In this document: in pieces, positions 12,573-26,600 of the stretch
Layout of the letters: the number at the start of each line of letters is the position of its first letter
Numbering within the stretch: position 1 is the first letter of the stretch
NCBI RefSeq assembly: GCF_945859705.1
Contig: NC_079137.1
Span: forward strand, 186,001-250,000
From: Episyrphus balteatus
Taxonomy: Eukaryota; Arthropoda; Insecta; Diptera; Syrphidae
Reading direction: 5' to 3'
DNA: 64,000 bases
Notes under the pieces: generated by a model
Seen by the model: only the letters and a program-made list of their open reading frames with translations
Told to the model about the DNA's origin: nothing
Databases searched by the model: none
Translations under genes and position numbers: made by a program

Positions 12573-15421
12573 TTAGAGGTTTCCTTTATTTTCAGTATGA
12601 AACATGACTTGTTTCCTTGGCATTGGGACAGGTTTGATTTCAGATTTCGTATGGGTATGATGTGAAACGTAACTTGTTGGCTTCTTTATTGGTGACTTTA
12701 AAATCTTTTCTAGGCGCTTTTTGTACGCATTGGTTTCATCTAGTTTCTTGTGTTCGTTTCCTTTTTGGGTTTTTTGTTTTTCAACCATATCGGAATATAA
12801 GGAATTTTCAGATACAAGAAGATCAACTAATTTGTTCAGTCGATTTCTAGTTGTGGAAAACGTTGGGTATGTCTAAAAAAACATTAATTTATTTTTATAA
12901 AGATTGTATAAATATAAAACGTTATGCTTTATGCTTACCTTCTTGGTGGTATTTCGTTGTTCTATTAAATGTGACGAAATTCTTGTTGCCTCGGGTGCAG
13001 ATATGTTTTTAGAGTTTATATTCAAACCAAAAAATTCCATTTTATTTCCAAGCTTTTTTAAGGCTTTCGAACTAAAGTTTTTAAGTGTTGAGTGAGTTTC
13101 AAAATATAAAATAAAATGGGTGTCTTATGTAAACTACTGATACTTTATTTGACGAACCATGTAGGTACACTTAAGACAACAATGAAGGGAACATTATAAG
13201 TTGACTAGATGGTATTGCTCCATTTCTTTTTCAGTTACTTATAAGGTTGTTCATTTGAAATATTAGATTAGATTTTGATTTTTTATTAAAAAAAATAATT
13301 CATACATATAATAACGTAATAATTTTGAATTAAAATTATAAGCAAGGGAAGATAGTCGTCTGCCGGGTTATATGTATAAGATTGAAAATTGGATAGAGTT
13401 GTGCTAAAATGGTTGATTACATTAGAAATATAGGTATGTACCTACTTTTAATCTATCAGTTCGTATTTTATTCGAATCTAATATCCCGTTTTTTCAACTA
13501 AAAATCAGATAAAATACTTTTTTTAGTTTAAAAGATGTGCCCCGAGCTGATATTTTCATGAAAAAATGATTTTTGGTTTGAGTGGCCTGTGTCATTTTCG
13601 ATGGACGTGTCCCGTGGCCACCTTTCCAACGTATTGATTGTCTTTTTCAAAAAAAAGTTAACCTTCAAAAGTTGGGATCACAACGCGAATGCCAATTTTC
13701 AAAATAAATAGTTATAAAAAATTAAATCTTAAATGCACAAAATGCTCAGTTTACTAAGAACCATCCAAATTAAAATAAATGTATCATACCGTTCCAAAAC
13801 CTTTTGCTTTTTTAAAACAGGTAACTGTCTAACTTCACTTTGGCGAGTATTAATAGAACTATAACTATCAGATTGTGAATCACTTGAAGTATGTTTGCCT
13901 ACAGTAAAAAAGAAATTAAATTAAGATAAGCGATATCTTTTTGGAAAGTGCATATTTTAAACTAACTTGATCCCTCAACACTGTATGTTCTTTGACTTAT
14001 GTGCACAGATGATAGTTTCTCTTCACCAGATTCATCTTTTGGTTTTTTAGAATCCACACTAATCAAACGAGATCCAACCGCATCAATTTTGGAGTTAGAT
14101 TGAATTGTTTTCTTTTTATCATGCTCTATTTTAAGTAAAGATAATTTTTCTTCATACGTTTTTTCTATCCTAGCAATAATTTTGTTAATATTTTCAGAAT
14201 TTATTTGAGAAACTTCAGACAACATATTCGATAAGATTCTTTGTAGTTCATCTACAGATGTTGAAGGTAAATTAGAATCTTTTGCTTCCACATTTTCTGC
14301 AATTTGCTTTTTTTGCAATTCAAGAAATTCAGTTATCTCACTCAATTTAAACTTTATTTCATTAATGGACTGCTGGTTACAACTGATGGATGTTTCTTGA
14401 AATGCTTCTAACTTTGATATTTTTTCCTGTATTTCAAAGAGAACTTCAAAATCCTTATTTACAACGGAATCAACCTGCTTTTGTACATTCAAAGTATTTT
14501 GTTTTCTTATATCTTCGTTTTCAGTACAATCGAATTCTTTCTTTTCAAATAAATTGCATTGAGTTCCAATATCTTCTGTATTTGCAGAATTTCTTTTTTT
14601 TGTTTCATCCAATTCTTTTTGAGTTGAAAAATCTCGAGTTTGGATGTCAGTCTGGGTACTTGAACTTATCTTGATTATTTCTCTGGGAGATACCCTCTTA
14701 ATTTCACTTGCTTCTCGAATGTCTTTTTCAGCAATGTTAAGTCGCTCTTTTAGCTGCTTTATTTCCAGTTCTAATTTGATGGTATTAATTAATGTTTGAT
14801 CGTTGTCTTTTCCTTGGATTTCAACAATTGATGGACTTTTCAAATGTTTTTTACTCAAATGGACATTGAGTGCATCGTTGCTCACGAAGTTTTTTGTACA
14901 AATGTGACATGGAAAAACTATTTCATGGATAGCTTCAACTTGACTTAATTTTTTATGGAGATGTACGATATCATTCGTTTGCTCTTGGTTGATTGTTTTT
15001 AAATGAAGATTTTGAGTTTCTAGTTTAATATTGTTGTCACGAAGTGTTCTCACTGATTCATCAAGAAATTTTCGGCAAAAAATCAAATACTGTAGAGCCA
15101 GTTGCGAAAGGATAAAATATTTTGCTACACCGCTATCTAAGACATTACTATCTAACATTGATGACAATGGAGCTTCGGAAAGATGAAAAAGAATCGCATC
15201 AATATGCTCGAATTGTTGCTCACGAAGAATTCGATCTACTTCCATTGACCCTGTGTTATTCGAGAGATTAATTGAAATAGGTATAAAAACTTATATTAAC
15301 AACAAAACCAGAAAATATTACCTACTAATCGCCAATCTATCGGGCCATCTTTAAATTGACGAAGTTTGAATCCTGATTCTCTTGCAATTTGAGGATAGTT
15401 TGATTTAAATGCAAAAGACAT
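12573..15421 (-). CDS. Dzip1: Zinc finger protein DZIP1 / iguana homologue
   Basis: DZIP1 proteins act at the ciliary transition zone and basal body and modulate Hedgehog signalling in vertebrates. Five exons on the minus strand: 15421-15322, 15250-13967, 13898-13790, 13071-12939 and 12872-12573, all phase-compatible, giving 641 residues. The N-terminus reads MSFAFKSNYPQIARESGF, then DGPIDWRLVGSMEVDRIL, which is the DZIP-like N-terminal domain. A single C2H2 finger follows at about residues 146-169 (C148, C151, H164, H169). The rest of exon 2 is charged, coiled-coil-like sequence rich in E, K, Q and S. The C-terminal exons are basic and serine-rich and match nothing I can name. Only the first exon and the start of exon 2 are strongly diagnostic. 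The start is the only ATG in exon 1. Tsr2 lies upstream on the same strand. Confidence 0.9.
13072..13789 (-). other. Dzip1 intron 3 (718 bp)
   Basis: This is the largest Dzip1 intron, with donor G|GTATGA and acceptor TTTAG|T. It is AT-rich and non-coding. A less AT-rich stretch near 13540-13630 ('cgtgtcccgtggccacc') could be old transposon sequence, but I see no terminal repeats. Confidence 0.5.
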
Positions 15422-16163
15422 TTTTTATTTTACTTTATCAAATACAAATGTGCTTTCGATAATTTTGTTTTAAAAACTTCACTCATGACAGTTGCTATAG
15501 CAATACAAAATTTCATAACATTTCAGTCAGTCATTGCTCAGTTATTCATTTAGGTTTAGAAACAAGGGTTGCTTTATTTCTAAAATGTATCCATCCCCTT
15601 TCAAATGATATTTTAACTATCTACCTATAAATGGGAATTAATTTGCATTCGCAGTATGTTAAATGTGAAGTAAACCTTCAATTTAGATATTATATAGTTG
15701 TCTTTATGACGAGCTGCTGCTAGTTAAGACTCGAATGCGGTTCTCAACATCATAGAATATTAAACAAGTTTGGTCACCAAACGATCTGAAATCTTAATAA
15801 GCCATAGTTTTAAGAATTAGAAGAAAAGGGCTGCACAGTTGCAAAGTTATGGCTCTATAATCCAAGATATGTGTAATCGCTAATTGGTAGTAGGAAGGTA
15901 GAGATGGCTGTCATAAGCAACCTTGATTCGATGAAACCTATAAGGGATAAATGGATTTATAAAATTGATGTGATTCTAAAAAATAAAAAAAAGGCTGTCC
16001 TAAATCCAGTTCCTTGCATTGAGGAATGAGATCAACGCTTTGATCTGTGATTTAATCTGTCATTAAAAAACTCACTGGCCAGAGAAAGTACTCTATTTCT
16101 AATTCGTAGTCTACTTTTATGAAAAAAAAAAAAATACTTTTATCGAGTTGAGAATCTATTTAT
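15422..16163. other. Intergenic, Dzip1 upstream / Tsr2 downstream
   Basis: No convincing reading frame or repeat was seen. 'catgacagttgctatagc' at about 15485-15502 (an ACTGTCA motif on the minus strand) is probably part of the Dzip1 promoter, about 65 bp before its start codon; similar TGTCA motifs lie before Sld5 and Tsr2. Confidence 0.4.
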
Positions 16164-16822
16164 TTAGTTTTTCCTCTTTGTTCTCACAGTTGTCCAACCA
16201 GGTTCAGGTTCAACAAAAGGACTTTTTTCTCTTGCTGGCGCTGACCTGCTCGAACTTGCTTCATTCTCATCTATATCCATATCCTCATCAGAGTCCGAAC
16301 CTTCATCATCGCTAGAACTATCATCCTGGCATATTGGTACAATTTGAGCCCCCCTTAGCCACTCCTTGCCAGGTGGTAGCCGTTGGAATTCAGCTTCAAT
16401 TTCTGAATATTTTTCTTCCTTGCACATTTGCAAGTAACGAAGTAGATTTTTGCAAATTTCTAGAAAATAAAAATGCATCAGAGAGATAACCAATGTCATC
16501 TTTAAATTTGTTTACCTGGAATGGAATTGTCATCACAAAGTGTGTTAAATTCCTGATCCATGAGGTCTTCGATGACATCTTGAAGTTCACCTTCGGTTAT
16601 TTTATCGTTTTTTATGCAGTAATTGTATGTGTATTCCATAATTTCAATTGCCGTCTAAAATAAAAACAATTTATTTGTATTTTTCAAATCTTGATAACAA
16701 AAAACAAAACTTACTTGCTGACCATTTCGACCACCCATTCCATGTTCAACGGCTAATTTCAAGTCGGGCCAATAATTAAATACTTTTTCCACGACAATAC
16801 GAAAATGTTGTTCGAATGACAT
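16164..16822 (-). CDS. Tsr2: Pre-rRNA-processing protein TSR2 homologue
   Basis: TSR2 is a small acidic chaperone ('escortin') that releases ribosomal protein eS26 from its importin and delivers it to pre-40S particles. Three exons on the minus strand: 16822-16715, 16654-16516 and 16459-16164, giving 180 residues (human 191). The family signature is WPDLKLAVEHGMGG in exon 1, matching the conserved W-x-x-L-x-x-A-V-E-x-G-x-G-G. Exon 2 continues the helical domain (DVIEDLMDQEFNTLCDDNSIP). The C-terminal third contains the typical acidic stretch (DDSSSDDEGSDSDEDMDID) and ends PGWTTVRTKRKN, close to the W-x-x-V-x-x-K-R ending of the family. The stop codon overlaps an AATAAA (16164-16159), so the 3' UTR may be very short. 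It is head to head with ZAP3, 835 bp apart. Confidence 0.94.
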
Positions 16823-17657
16823 TTTGGTTTATTTTTATTTGGTAGAAGAGCTTAAATGAAAAGTTTACTTTAAAGTATCTTTTTTAAAGATAAACAGCTT
16901 TTAAAATATTTTATTACTTGAGAATTTCCTTATTTTTTTCAGAGTTTATCCACTTTACCAAAATTTCTATTAAAAAAAAATAAAACCACACTTTATTTGT
17001 ATGACAGTTAACGAACTGTCATCTGTCACTGTCATCTTTCTTTGTAGTTATACATTTCAAATGCTGCCAAAGTCCATTTTTTTGCCGTGTGTGATTTATA
17101 CGACACGACTTCTGTCATACACATGCCGGATGGTTTGAACAAATTTGATATTTAAGTAGTCTGACGGACATGTTAGTGAATTGAATATCATGTCTGACCG
17201 GCAGAGAGTAATGTAGTATTTTCTTTAATTTGAGAGAAGAGAAGAAAAAACATTAAAAATAGAAATAGGTTTTGATGAGAATTGTCTAATGTGTGTGAAT
17301 GCATCCGGCCATCAGACCAAATGACAATAGGTCTGTCCGATAAGTTAGTCCGTGTGAATCTTCCTTAAACTGTTATACATAAAAAAGCCGACATATTTTT
17401 GACAGAAACAGGAGAGCGAGACAGATGCTAAACACTCCATGCATATATATAAAAACTTTTCAATTTCCAAAATGGTTACTTTTTTCACTCGCTCTGAAAA
17501 TTCTTTGCGAAAAAATAATAAGTTGGAAAAGAAATTGTTCAAATACAATACAAAATAAAAATTTAATATACAAAATAATTTGTATACTCTATTCATTTGT
17601 GTTCAATAACAAATAAACTACATCAAATCAAATAAAAAAGTAAAAGAGTGATTAAAA
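16823..17657. promoter_or_regulatory. Shared upstream region of Tsr2 (-) and ZAP3 (+)
   Basis: 835 bp separate the two divergent start codons. An inverted repeat TGACAGTT-AACG-AACTGTCA sits at 17002-17021, followed directly by 'tctgtcactgtcatc', about 180-215 bp from the Tsr2 ATG; this cluster is the best candidate for a Tsr2 promoter element. A second cluster with repeated 'gtctga/ggacatg' words is at 17150-17350. The ZAP3 leader (about 17560-17657) is AT-rich. Confidence 0.4.
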
Positions 17658-20600
17658 ATGTGGAATCAATGGCCAACGGGGCCACCGCCAATGCCTCCAG
17701 CTACGAGTAATCCCCAACCACCCATAATTGGTCCTGTACAGCCATCAGTACCTCCAATAACATCCGCACCACCTCCAACAGCACAGGTGACTCCAGCACC
17801 AGCAACACCAAGTGTCGTTCCGGTAGCGCAACCAGCTTCTTACCAAACTGGAGCTCCTAGCTACACAGCGGCACAATACGCCGCAATGACTCCAGAGCAG
17901 CAATATGCTGTTCAACAACACTGGCAGCAGTGGCAGGCTTATGAACAACAATACGCACAGTGGCATGCCCAGTATGGTGAGCAAGTAAGTATGAACTTTA
18001 TTTGGTGCTTCAAGGAAAGTAGAAAACTAAAATAACACCCGGGTTAAGGAACTGCAACCAAAGTTAACCGATTAATAATGAAGATGTTTTTATATTCTTA
18101 ACTAGGTACTTGTGTATGTTTATACACTTTTATATTTCATCAAAATTATATTGGACTAATTTAAGAAGAATTTATTGAGTAGGTACGATATTTTGCACTT
18201 AAGCAAGTACAGATTTCAATACAATATTTGAAAGAAATTTTATTGAAGGCTAAAATACAAACATTTTTGTTTTTTGGTATTTATAAGCCCTGTTCCTTTT
18301 GGAGGTACCAAAGTACTACTAGTACATTTTCAATGGAACACACTTTCAACGAATTCAATACAAATCGTAGGTATGTACTCGGGAAGAAGAGCATGAGTAG
18401 TTCTAGTAGTAAACGTACTAAATCATCTACTCATGAGTACACTACCACCTCTAATGGAACGGAGGCTATAGTTAAAACTTATCTACTCAGAAAATTAATA
18501 ACAGTAGGTTAAATTGTTTTGGTACCTTCAAAATACAGGAACGAATATTTGTCGTGGAACGAACTATAGGTATACAGCTCAAGTTTTCAACCATTGAAGA
18601 GAGGCATTAATAACTCATGTTTTTCGGTTGTTTTCACTCCCGCCTAAAAATACACTTTTTTTTACATATAAGGTGTAATTCTAATTTACAAATTCTTTTT
18701 ACATCGTGTAGGTAAAAAACTTTCCAAAATAAAAGTTACTACCTTTTCAAACACAATATTTTATCGGAAAAAAATTGGAGCATAGGAACAACTATATTGA
18801 TAATATTTGTTTAATGAACTGATGTTTTCTTATATAAATTTAACATAGTTCTCAGCCAGCGATATGTACTATGTAGTTATGTAAACAACTTTACTTCTGT
18901 ACCCCAAATTTTTTATTCGTTCACTTCACGTTTACCAAACCAATAAAACTTTTTAAGAAGAAATAAAAAATCAATTTTTCATATTTTATGAGTTAAACCT
19001 ATACAACTGAAATAATTTTATAATTTTAAAAAATTAGAAACTGAAAATTACGAGAATATCTATCGATTGATTTGTGTTATAACGTATTCGTTTTATTAAT
19101 TGTATTAAAATTTTAAATGAAAACCATTAAATTAGAAGAAGAAAATGTTTCTATGAACCTGAGAATTATTTGTAAGTATAAATCATTCATTCTGTGTATC
19201 CAAACTATTCAATTGTTAATGAACTATGTATTTTTAAATCAAAAGTGTTTCACTGGTCGTTTACAATTTCTAATTTTTGTAATATGTATTACTGAAAAAT
19301 AAGACCGACACACAAAAAAAAAAGTGTCATGTACCAGGAACCAGACCTATCTTTCTATATGTTTTTGGGCATGCTGAATCCGAATTTTAAGTCCGTTTGG
19401 CTCTGTCACCCTCCAGTTTTGAGTAAAGTGCAAAAAACTAAAAAAAGGAAGTTTTTTTTATCTTTTTTGGGGTCTTTTTTACATTTTTCTCAAAACTGGA
19501 GGGTGATCGGGCAAAACGGACTTGAAATTCGGATTTTGGATGAACTGAAAAATAACACCGACACACAAAAAAAAAGTGTCATGTACCAGGAACCAGACCT
19601 ATCTTTCTATATGTTTTTGGGCATGCTGAATCCGAATTTTAAGTCCGTTTGGTTCTGTCACCCTCCAGTTTTGAGTAAAGTGCAAAAAACTAAAAAAAGG
19701 AAGTTTTTTTTATCTTTTTTGGGGTCTTTTTTACATTTTTCTCAAAACTGGAGGGTGATCGGGCAAAACGGACTTGAAAATCGGATTTTGGATGTTTTTT
19801 GGAAAAATGCAAAAAACTCCAAAAAAGTCATACAAATTAAAACAAAATGCAGTCACAGCTCTAAACTGGAGGGTGACCGGGTCAAACGGACTTAAAATTC
19901 GGATTCAGCGTGCCCAAAAACATATGGAAAGATAGGTCTGGTTCCTGGTAGGGTAGAGTTGCCTATTTTCGGCCGTCTCCAGTTTCCGGCCACCTTTCGA
20001 AAAATCGTTATAACAAGTGATTTCTAAAGGGTTTATTCCAAATTTTCACTCGTATGCTGTTCTAACAAATAAGAGAACAGTATAAGAGCAAAATTTTGGA
20101 ATAAACCCTATGAAATCCCTAGTTATAACGATTTTCGGAAAGGTGGCCGGAAACTGGAGACGGCCGAAAATAGGCAACTCTACCCTACATGACACTTTTT
20201 TTTTGTGTGCCGGTGAATTGAAGACCGAATTTTTTCTAAAAAAAAATATTAACTTGTGTAATTAACATACAATTTTAAGATTGTTTTGTTTTCTACAGCT
20301 TTAATCTGGTAAATCTTATCGTTTCGATAAGTTTTTTTTTTTATTTATTACGATTCCAAAAACATGCACTAAAATAGATTTTACTTTTCTAAACTACATA
20401 GGAAGTCTAGGTTTTGACAGATTTTTTTTCATAGTTTTTATTAGTTTAAAAAACTCTTATTTATCTTAAAAAAAAAGATAACAAACGATTGTTTTTTATG
20501 AAGAAGTTAGTTTTATATTTAAATAAATTTAAGTTTGTTAAATTTTTCACTTCATTCGTTGAAAAGTTGAAGCCCTTTGTATAGTAGGTGGTTTTTATGT

Positions 20601-23600
20601 TTGTTCTCGCCTGTACAGATGTAAACAAAACATACACTCAACTTCTGAGGTATCTAGTGAATTTTGTGATAAGAAGTCAACATGTACACTCTCATGAACC
20701 AACAATTTTGCTATTTTGGAAAGGAAAACTATTTTAGTTTCAACATACTCTTTATTTACAAAACTATAAATGGACTGATACTCGTACTACACTATACATA
20801 ATTTGGAATCATCTCCAAGGAATTTAAAATCTTTTTCATACAATTAATAATTTGTGCTTGGGTTTCTAAAGATTACTCAAGATTTCTAACTATTCTTAAA
20901 TAATGTTAACATTATTTAGAAAAAAAAAATATTAATTGATTTTCCTATAATTTTAGTACAAACGTGAAATGGCTGCTATTCAGAGTACACCTCAAGCAGC
21001 AGTAGCAGCAGTTCCATACAACACATCGGCAGTGGCTAGTGCATACAATTATCCTCCTCCAGTGATTGCAAATCCTTATCAAGCCCCACCAGTTCCAGTT
21101 AGTGCACCCCCTCCACCACCTCCAGATGATAAAACTAATAAAAGGGGAATTAATGCTCCTGCGCAAATCTATGAACAGCCACCTCCTCCTCCACCACCTC
21201 CTCAACAAGAAGGATCTCAAGAGACTAAAAATGATGCTCCAATACCAGCGCAGAGCCCATTATCATCTCAACCAATGCAAAACGAGGAATCCAGATGGAG
21301 TCAACCGCCACCGTTAATGGGCCCAAATGCAGGCAGTCGTTGGAATGAACCAAATGAAGAGCAACAATCTAATCAACAAAATAGACAAAATAACAACCAA
21401 AATAATAGACAACAGCAAAACCAACAGTTTAGACAACAAAATCAGTTGAATCAACAAGATAGGCAGCAGAAAAATCAGTTCAACCAACAAGATAGGCAGC
21501 AACAAAATCAGTTCAATCAATTCAATCAGCAAGACAGGCAGCAGCAAAATCAATTTAATCAACAATTCAATAACAATAACCAACAAGGACGCCAAAATCA
21601 GAATAACCAATCGCGTGGTATACAAAGAGACGATCAGGGTCGAAACAATTGGCAAGGAAATAGGCAGAATAATAACAATAATAATAATAATAATTTCCGA
21701 GGTCGTAATCGTGGTCGAAATGATTCTGATGGCAGAGGCAACTATCAACAACAATCATGGCAGGAAATGGACAACTCAGCAGAAAGAAACAATCGTAGAA
21801 ATAATTCAAACCGCTTTGACAATAGCTTTGATAATTCTAATAATACCAGCATGGGTCAGGGTATGAATCAACAAGGTTGGGGAAATAATAACCAGGGTGG
21901 TAATTTTGGAACACCCGAAAATATGAGACATCAGCCAAATATGCAGCACATGAACCAAGAAGGTTTAAATAATTCTAATCAACAAGGTTGGGGAAATAAC
22001 AATCAGGGTGGTAATTTTGGAACTCCCGAAAATGTCCGTCAGCAGCAACATGCACAGAATCAAAGTACACCGAACGAAAACACAAACAAAGGAACAAGTG
22101 GTAAGTCTGTAGACGAAAAAGCATTTGATGAACAATTTCGAATGTGGGAAGAACAGTTTGAAAATTGGAAAAAGGAGAACGCCAACCATCCCGATCGCAC
22201 AATGTATATGAAATATGAAAGAGAATTTGAGAAAACAAGAGTTCGATTGTTGGAACGTCGTGAACAGATGCGGCGCAGAAAAATGATGGAAATGCAGCAG
22301 CAAACATCCAACTCACAAGTGGAAACTCCAGAGTTACCAGCTCATCAACAACATTCCAATCAGCCCAATCTCATCCAACAAGATCAACAAATAGTACCAC
22401 CTAAACTGCCTCAACAACAATCTATCCATGCTGAATCAACATCACATTTTCAACAAAAAGATCCTAGCAAAGACTCTGCGAAGGCTGATGGAGAAGAGAT
22501 TGAAACACAAGAGGTAATTGAAACGCCCAAAGCAATAAATTGTGAAGGTTCTGATATGGAACAAAGTGATCCCGAAGATCGCGACGTTATTTCTTCAACA
22601 AAATTAGAAGATTCAACCCAAGAACCGGGTGTAGATAATGAACTAGAATGTTTAGATGCAGGTGAGGCAAGTATATTTCAAAAGCCTGAAATTACTGATA
22701 TCTTTAAATCAGGATCCGAAGGAGGAATTCCGGGCTTGGATTTGGTTGGTACCAAAGATGGTGATGTTGTTGATAACATAAATGCGAAAGAAATGACTAA
22801 AAACGTAATTGACTTAGAAAATGATGGTCCGACCAGACCCCCGAAATTATCTGCCACATCAACAAACAGTGGAATGATTTTAACAAACCCTCAATCACAA
22901 TCTAAGTCTGCATTGAAAAGTCTAGATTCGAGGCCTCATTCAATGTTCTTGAGTCCTCAACCTCAAACTCTTGAACCCCCGAAACGAAAAATACCATCTC
23001 TCTTTGATATAGTTGTTGAAAAACCAGATCTTTCTCCAGACATCGAAAATAAATGTAAATCACCGATGAGAAATTTGTCACCTGCTGGAAGTAGAACATC
23101 CAATACAGGCTCTCATTCAAGGAGCATATCAAAAGATCGTGATATATTAGCATCTCCTGGTCCATTACGACCATTATCACAAGCTTCTAACGATCAAAGT
23201 GGTCAACAGTCGCTCCCTAACTTACCAGGCCAAGCAACAGATCTAGCGAAAGCGTTACAAGATCCAAATGTAATGCAATTGTTAAGCGCAGCATTAGCTC
23301 AAGCTCAAAAGACTGGTGGTTTAAATCAAACAGGTGGCAATAATCAACAAAATCAAATACTGCAACAACTACAACAATTGCAGCCACTTATTCAAATGCA
23401 ACAAGACCGGAATACCAATAACCAGCCATGGAATAATCCGCAGCAACAGCAGCGACCACAGCCATGGCAAAACCAAAATCAAAATTTTGACAATAGATTT
23501 AACACGAATTTCAATCAAAATGAAAACTCTAACAACAAATTCAATGCAAACCAAAATCGCAATCCGTTTAATAAAAATGAAAATCAAATGGATTCGAATC

Positions 23601-26600
23601 GTGGATCAGGAAGTGGTTATAGTTCCGATTCCAACAGGGATATGCCCCAAAAAAATCCTCGAAACCCATTCCGCCGTGGAGGTGGAAACAACGATAAAGG
23701 CAGTATTGAACAAAATTTTGAAAGTTCAGAAGACCAATTTAGGAATACAAATAATAACGCATTTGGGGGTCAAATGAATAATCCTCAGCAACAAAGGGGC
23801 GACAACTTCGACTGTGGTCCAATGAATAATCCTCAGCAACAAAGGGGAGACAACTTCGACTGTGGTCAAATGAATAATCCTCAGCAACAAAGGGGAGACA
23901 ACTTCGACTGTGGTAGAGATTTTGGAGGTGGAAGAGGTAATTTTTCCGGACGAAATTTCGGTGCAAGAAACAACTTCGATAATGAAGACAACTTCGGCAG
24001 AGGAAATTTCAATGAAGGAGGAAATAATTTTGGTGGGGGTGATGACGATAACTCTTTCGGTGGCGGAAACATCAATAATAGGTTAGTAAATTACTAAAAA
24101 CTATACTTTATTGTGGTAAAAACAACTATGTTTGAATATATTTGCTTTATATTTTATATGCACCAATTTAAAAAAAAAAAAAAATATAGTCTAGAAAGCC
24201 TAAACTTACGATTTTTAAAAGACTCCGTTTGAGCCGAGCCTCCGTGCCTGTATACACAAGCTTAATCTCTCCCATATTCTGAACTAATCTATGAAAATGA
24301 AAACACTTAAGTTGCTCAAACTTCTCTATCTCTTGTATTTACCGTTATCCTTCGAGCTGTGTTACATATCTTGAAAATTCTGATACAATAAGCAAGTGAA
24401 ATTATATATTTTTTTATTTATTTACTATGTGTTTTCTATATTATAAAATAAAACTTTGATAAAACTGTTTACCCAAAGATAACATTTACATTATAATGAC
24501 TGCATTTTTAAACCCTTGAAAACTTGATTTATTTACTTGAGTATGGACCAGTATACCCAAAGGTTATGGTTTCGGTAAAAGCGTAGGCAGGGAATAAGCA
24601 AACCAATTTATTTACTAAATTCGCTTTCGCCGAAGTCTTAACTTTAATGATTTTTAATTATCTCTCTCTAAGCATTCTATATGAAAATTTTTTGATTATG
24701 TCTCTCTAAGCAAATATTTACCATTTACCTTTTTGACAGTATTTGTAAAAGCTATTACGTTTTTCAGTCTTTTTGTTAAAAATCATAAAAATGACGAAAT
24801 GAACTAGATTTTCGAATTTACTTTTAAAAAAATGCCCTAAAAATGTTTTTCTTATTTGCCCCTCTTATTTTTTTCTCTATGACGGATTTGGGTCACTTTC
24901 GAATCTTTATTCCAAAAAATTGTCGAAAGTGATGACATAAAATATATATATTAATAATATGTATTATGGAATACATAAATATGAACATTTGAAAAAGGTT
25001 AAGGTGTCAAATAGTTACAAAAGAATCTTGAAGAAATTAAAACAAATTTGCATATTTATTTTGAAGATATTATAACAACAACAATTAACATAATATTCGT
25101 TGGACCTTGTAAAGATATATCCTTTTTACTGCTCTAGGGAGAGATGTTGATAAATTCTTATGCAAATTATATGTTTGAAAGAAAAAATCTTTTTCAAGCA
25201 AGCACGGCCCCCAAAAGTCTTGTATCTTAAGCGCAGTTTTAACTTTAAGTGTTTAAAAGTTATTCTTAGTCAGAATGATACAACATGCTGTTCTCGAAGT
25301 TATTGATACTTTTATAAAAATTTATACTTTTGGATATTTATAAACCCAAATTCACTGCATTAGCCAAATCTCGTCAACATATAAACTGAGGTAAAATCGG
25401 CTAATGCGATAGTCCATCTGATAGTCAATAAACGACAATTTATGGAGAAAAATCGCCGTTTTTGACTATCAACTATCGACTATCGCATTAGCCGATTCCA
25501 CCCCATATTATGTTCCCATTCGCAAAATTACCCATAATTGTATCTATTTTTGAAAACTTAACCGTACCAATGGGCTTTATTACAAAAAAAAAACAACTTT
25601 CTTACACTTTTTGAGTATCAAATTTATGACATGTTATCGAAAAAAACTTTCATAAGCGAAACCAAACTGAATAACCATCTTACCTTAAGTCGCCTTGAAT
25701 TACCTGTTGATATGATATTTTTATTTAAATTATGTAATTTTTGTGTATATTTTTTAAGCTGTATAGTTCTTTCTTTTATTCAATAATAATTTTCTGCAAT
25801 CAGAAATGTTCATTTTTTAATTTCAAATTTCTTAATCTTATTCTGTTGTACAGAAATGTTGTAATCTTTTAAAGTCAGTTCTAGACTAATGAGAGTGCCG
25901 ATATTGTAAAATGATTCGACTCTCGATTTAAAACTGAAATTAAATGGTTATAAGAGACTTTATGTACATGATTTCTCAAAACAATTGATATGAATAACTG
26001 AATTTTAATGAATGTATGCATATAGACCTGAATCAAATTTCAATAATACCCCCGGATTCCGGAATAATTCCAACAATTTTGGTGATCGCGGTTTTGGTGA
26101 TAATGATTATTTTCGTCCAGCACAAATATTTGACTATCAAAACCGTTCACGCCCAGAAGTCTTAATGCCGCCAGCAAAAGTTGTCGACTATGGTCACAAA
26201 CCATCTGCACTTTTGCCAGCAACATCATTCAATCGTGATAGTAGTGAGTTTGTTCCAGTAAAAACGATTGATTATGGTCATGCATCTTCCGCTGCTAACC
26301 CCAAAAATCCGTTTCAAGAAAAAAATGATAATCAAACAAAGAAAAAAACAAATCGATGGAATCAAGAACCAACAAGTAATCCAGTACAACAACAACGAGT
26401 TCAAACTCAGGGTTCCAGAGGCAATGATAATGGAAATAAACCAAGCAACGTGAAAAATAACCAACAGAAAAATGAAAAGAAAACTGAAGAACAATATAAT
26501 TCGGTATGTTATTGCTTTTATTTTGTGTTTAGGCAAAAATTTAATTTAATAAATAACAAAACATCCCACTTTGAAAAATGTTAACATTTTTATTGTATTT

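Noticed and set aside
17086..17356. Possible MITE between Tsr2 and ZAP3
   Set aside because: Partial mirrored words ('gtctgacggacatg' and 'ggtctgtccgat') exist, but no matching ends or target duplication could be defined.
19329..19895. 188-codon open frame with an internal protein repeat
   Set aside because: It lies entirely within the doubled arm of a MITE; the repeat in the protein reflects the DNA duplication, and no protein family is recognisable.
20945..24075. Long frames antisense to or shifted from ZAP3 exon 2
   Set aside because: Shadows of the low-complexity Q/N- and P-rich coding strand; the ZAP3 frame alone is supported by splicing and homology.
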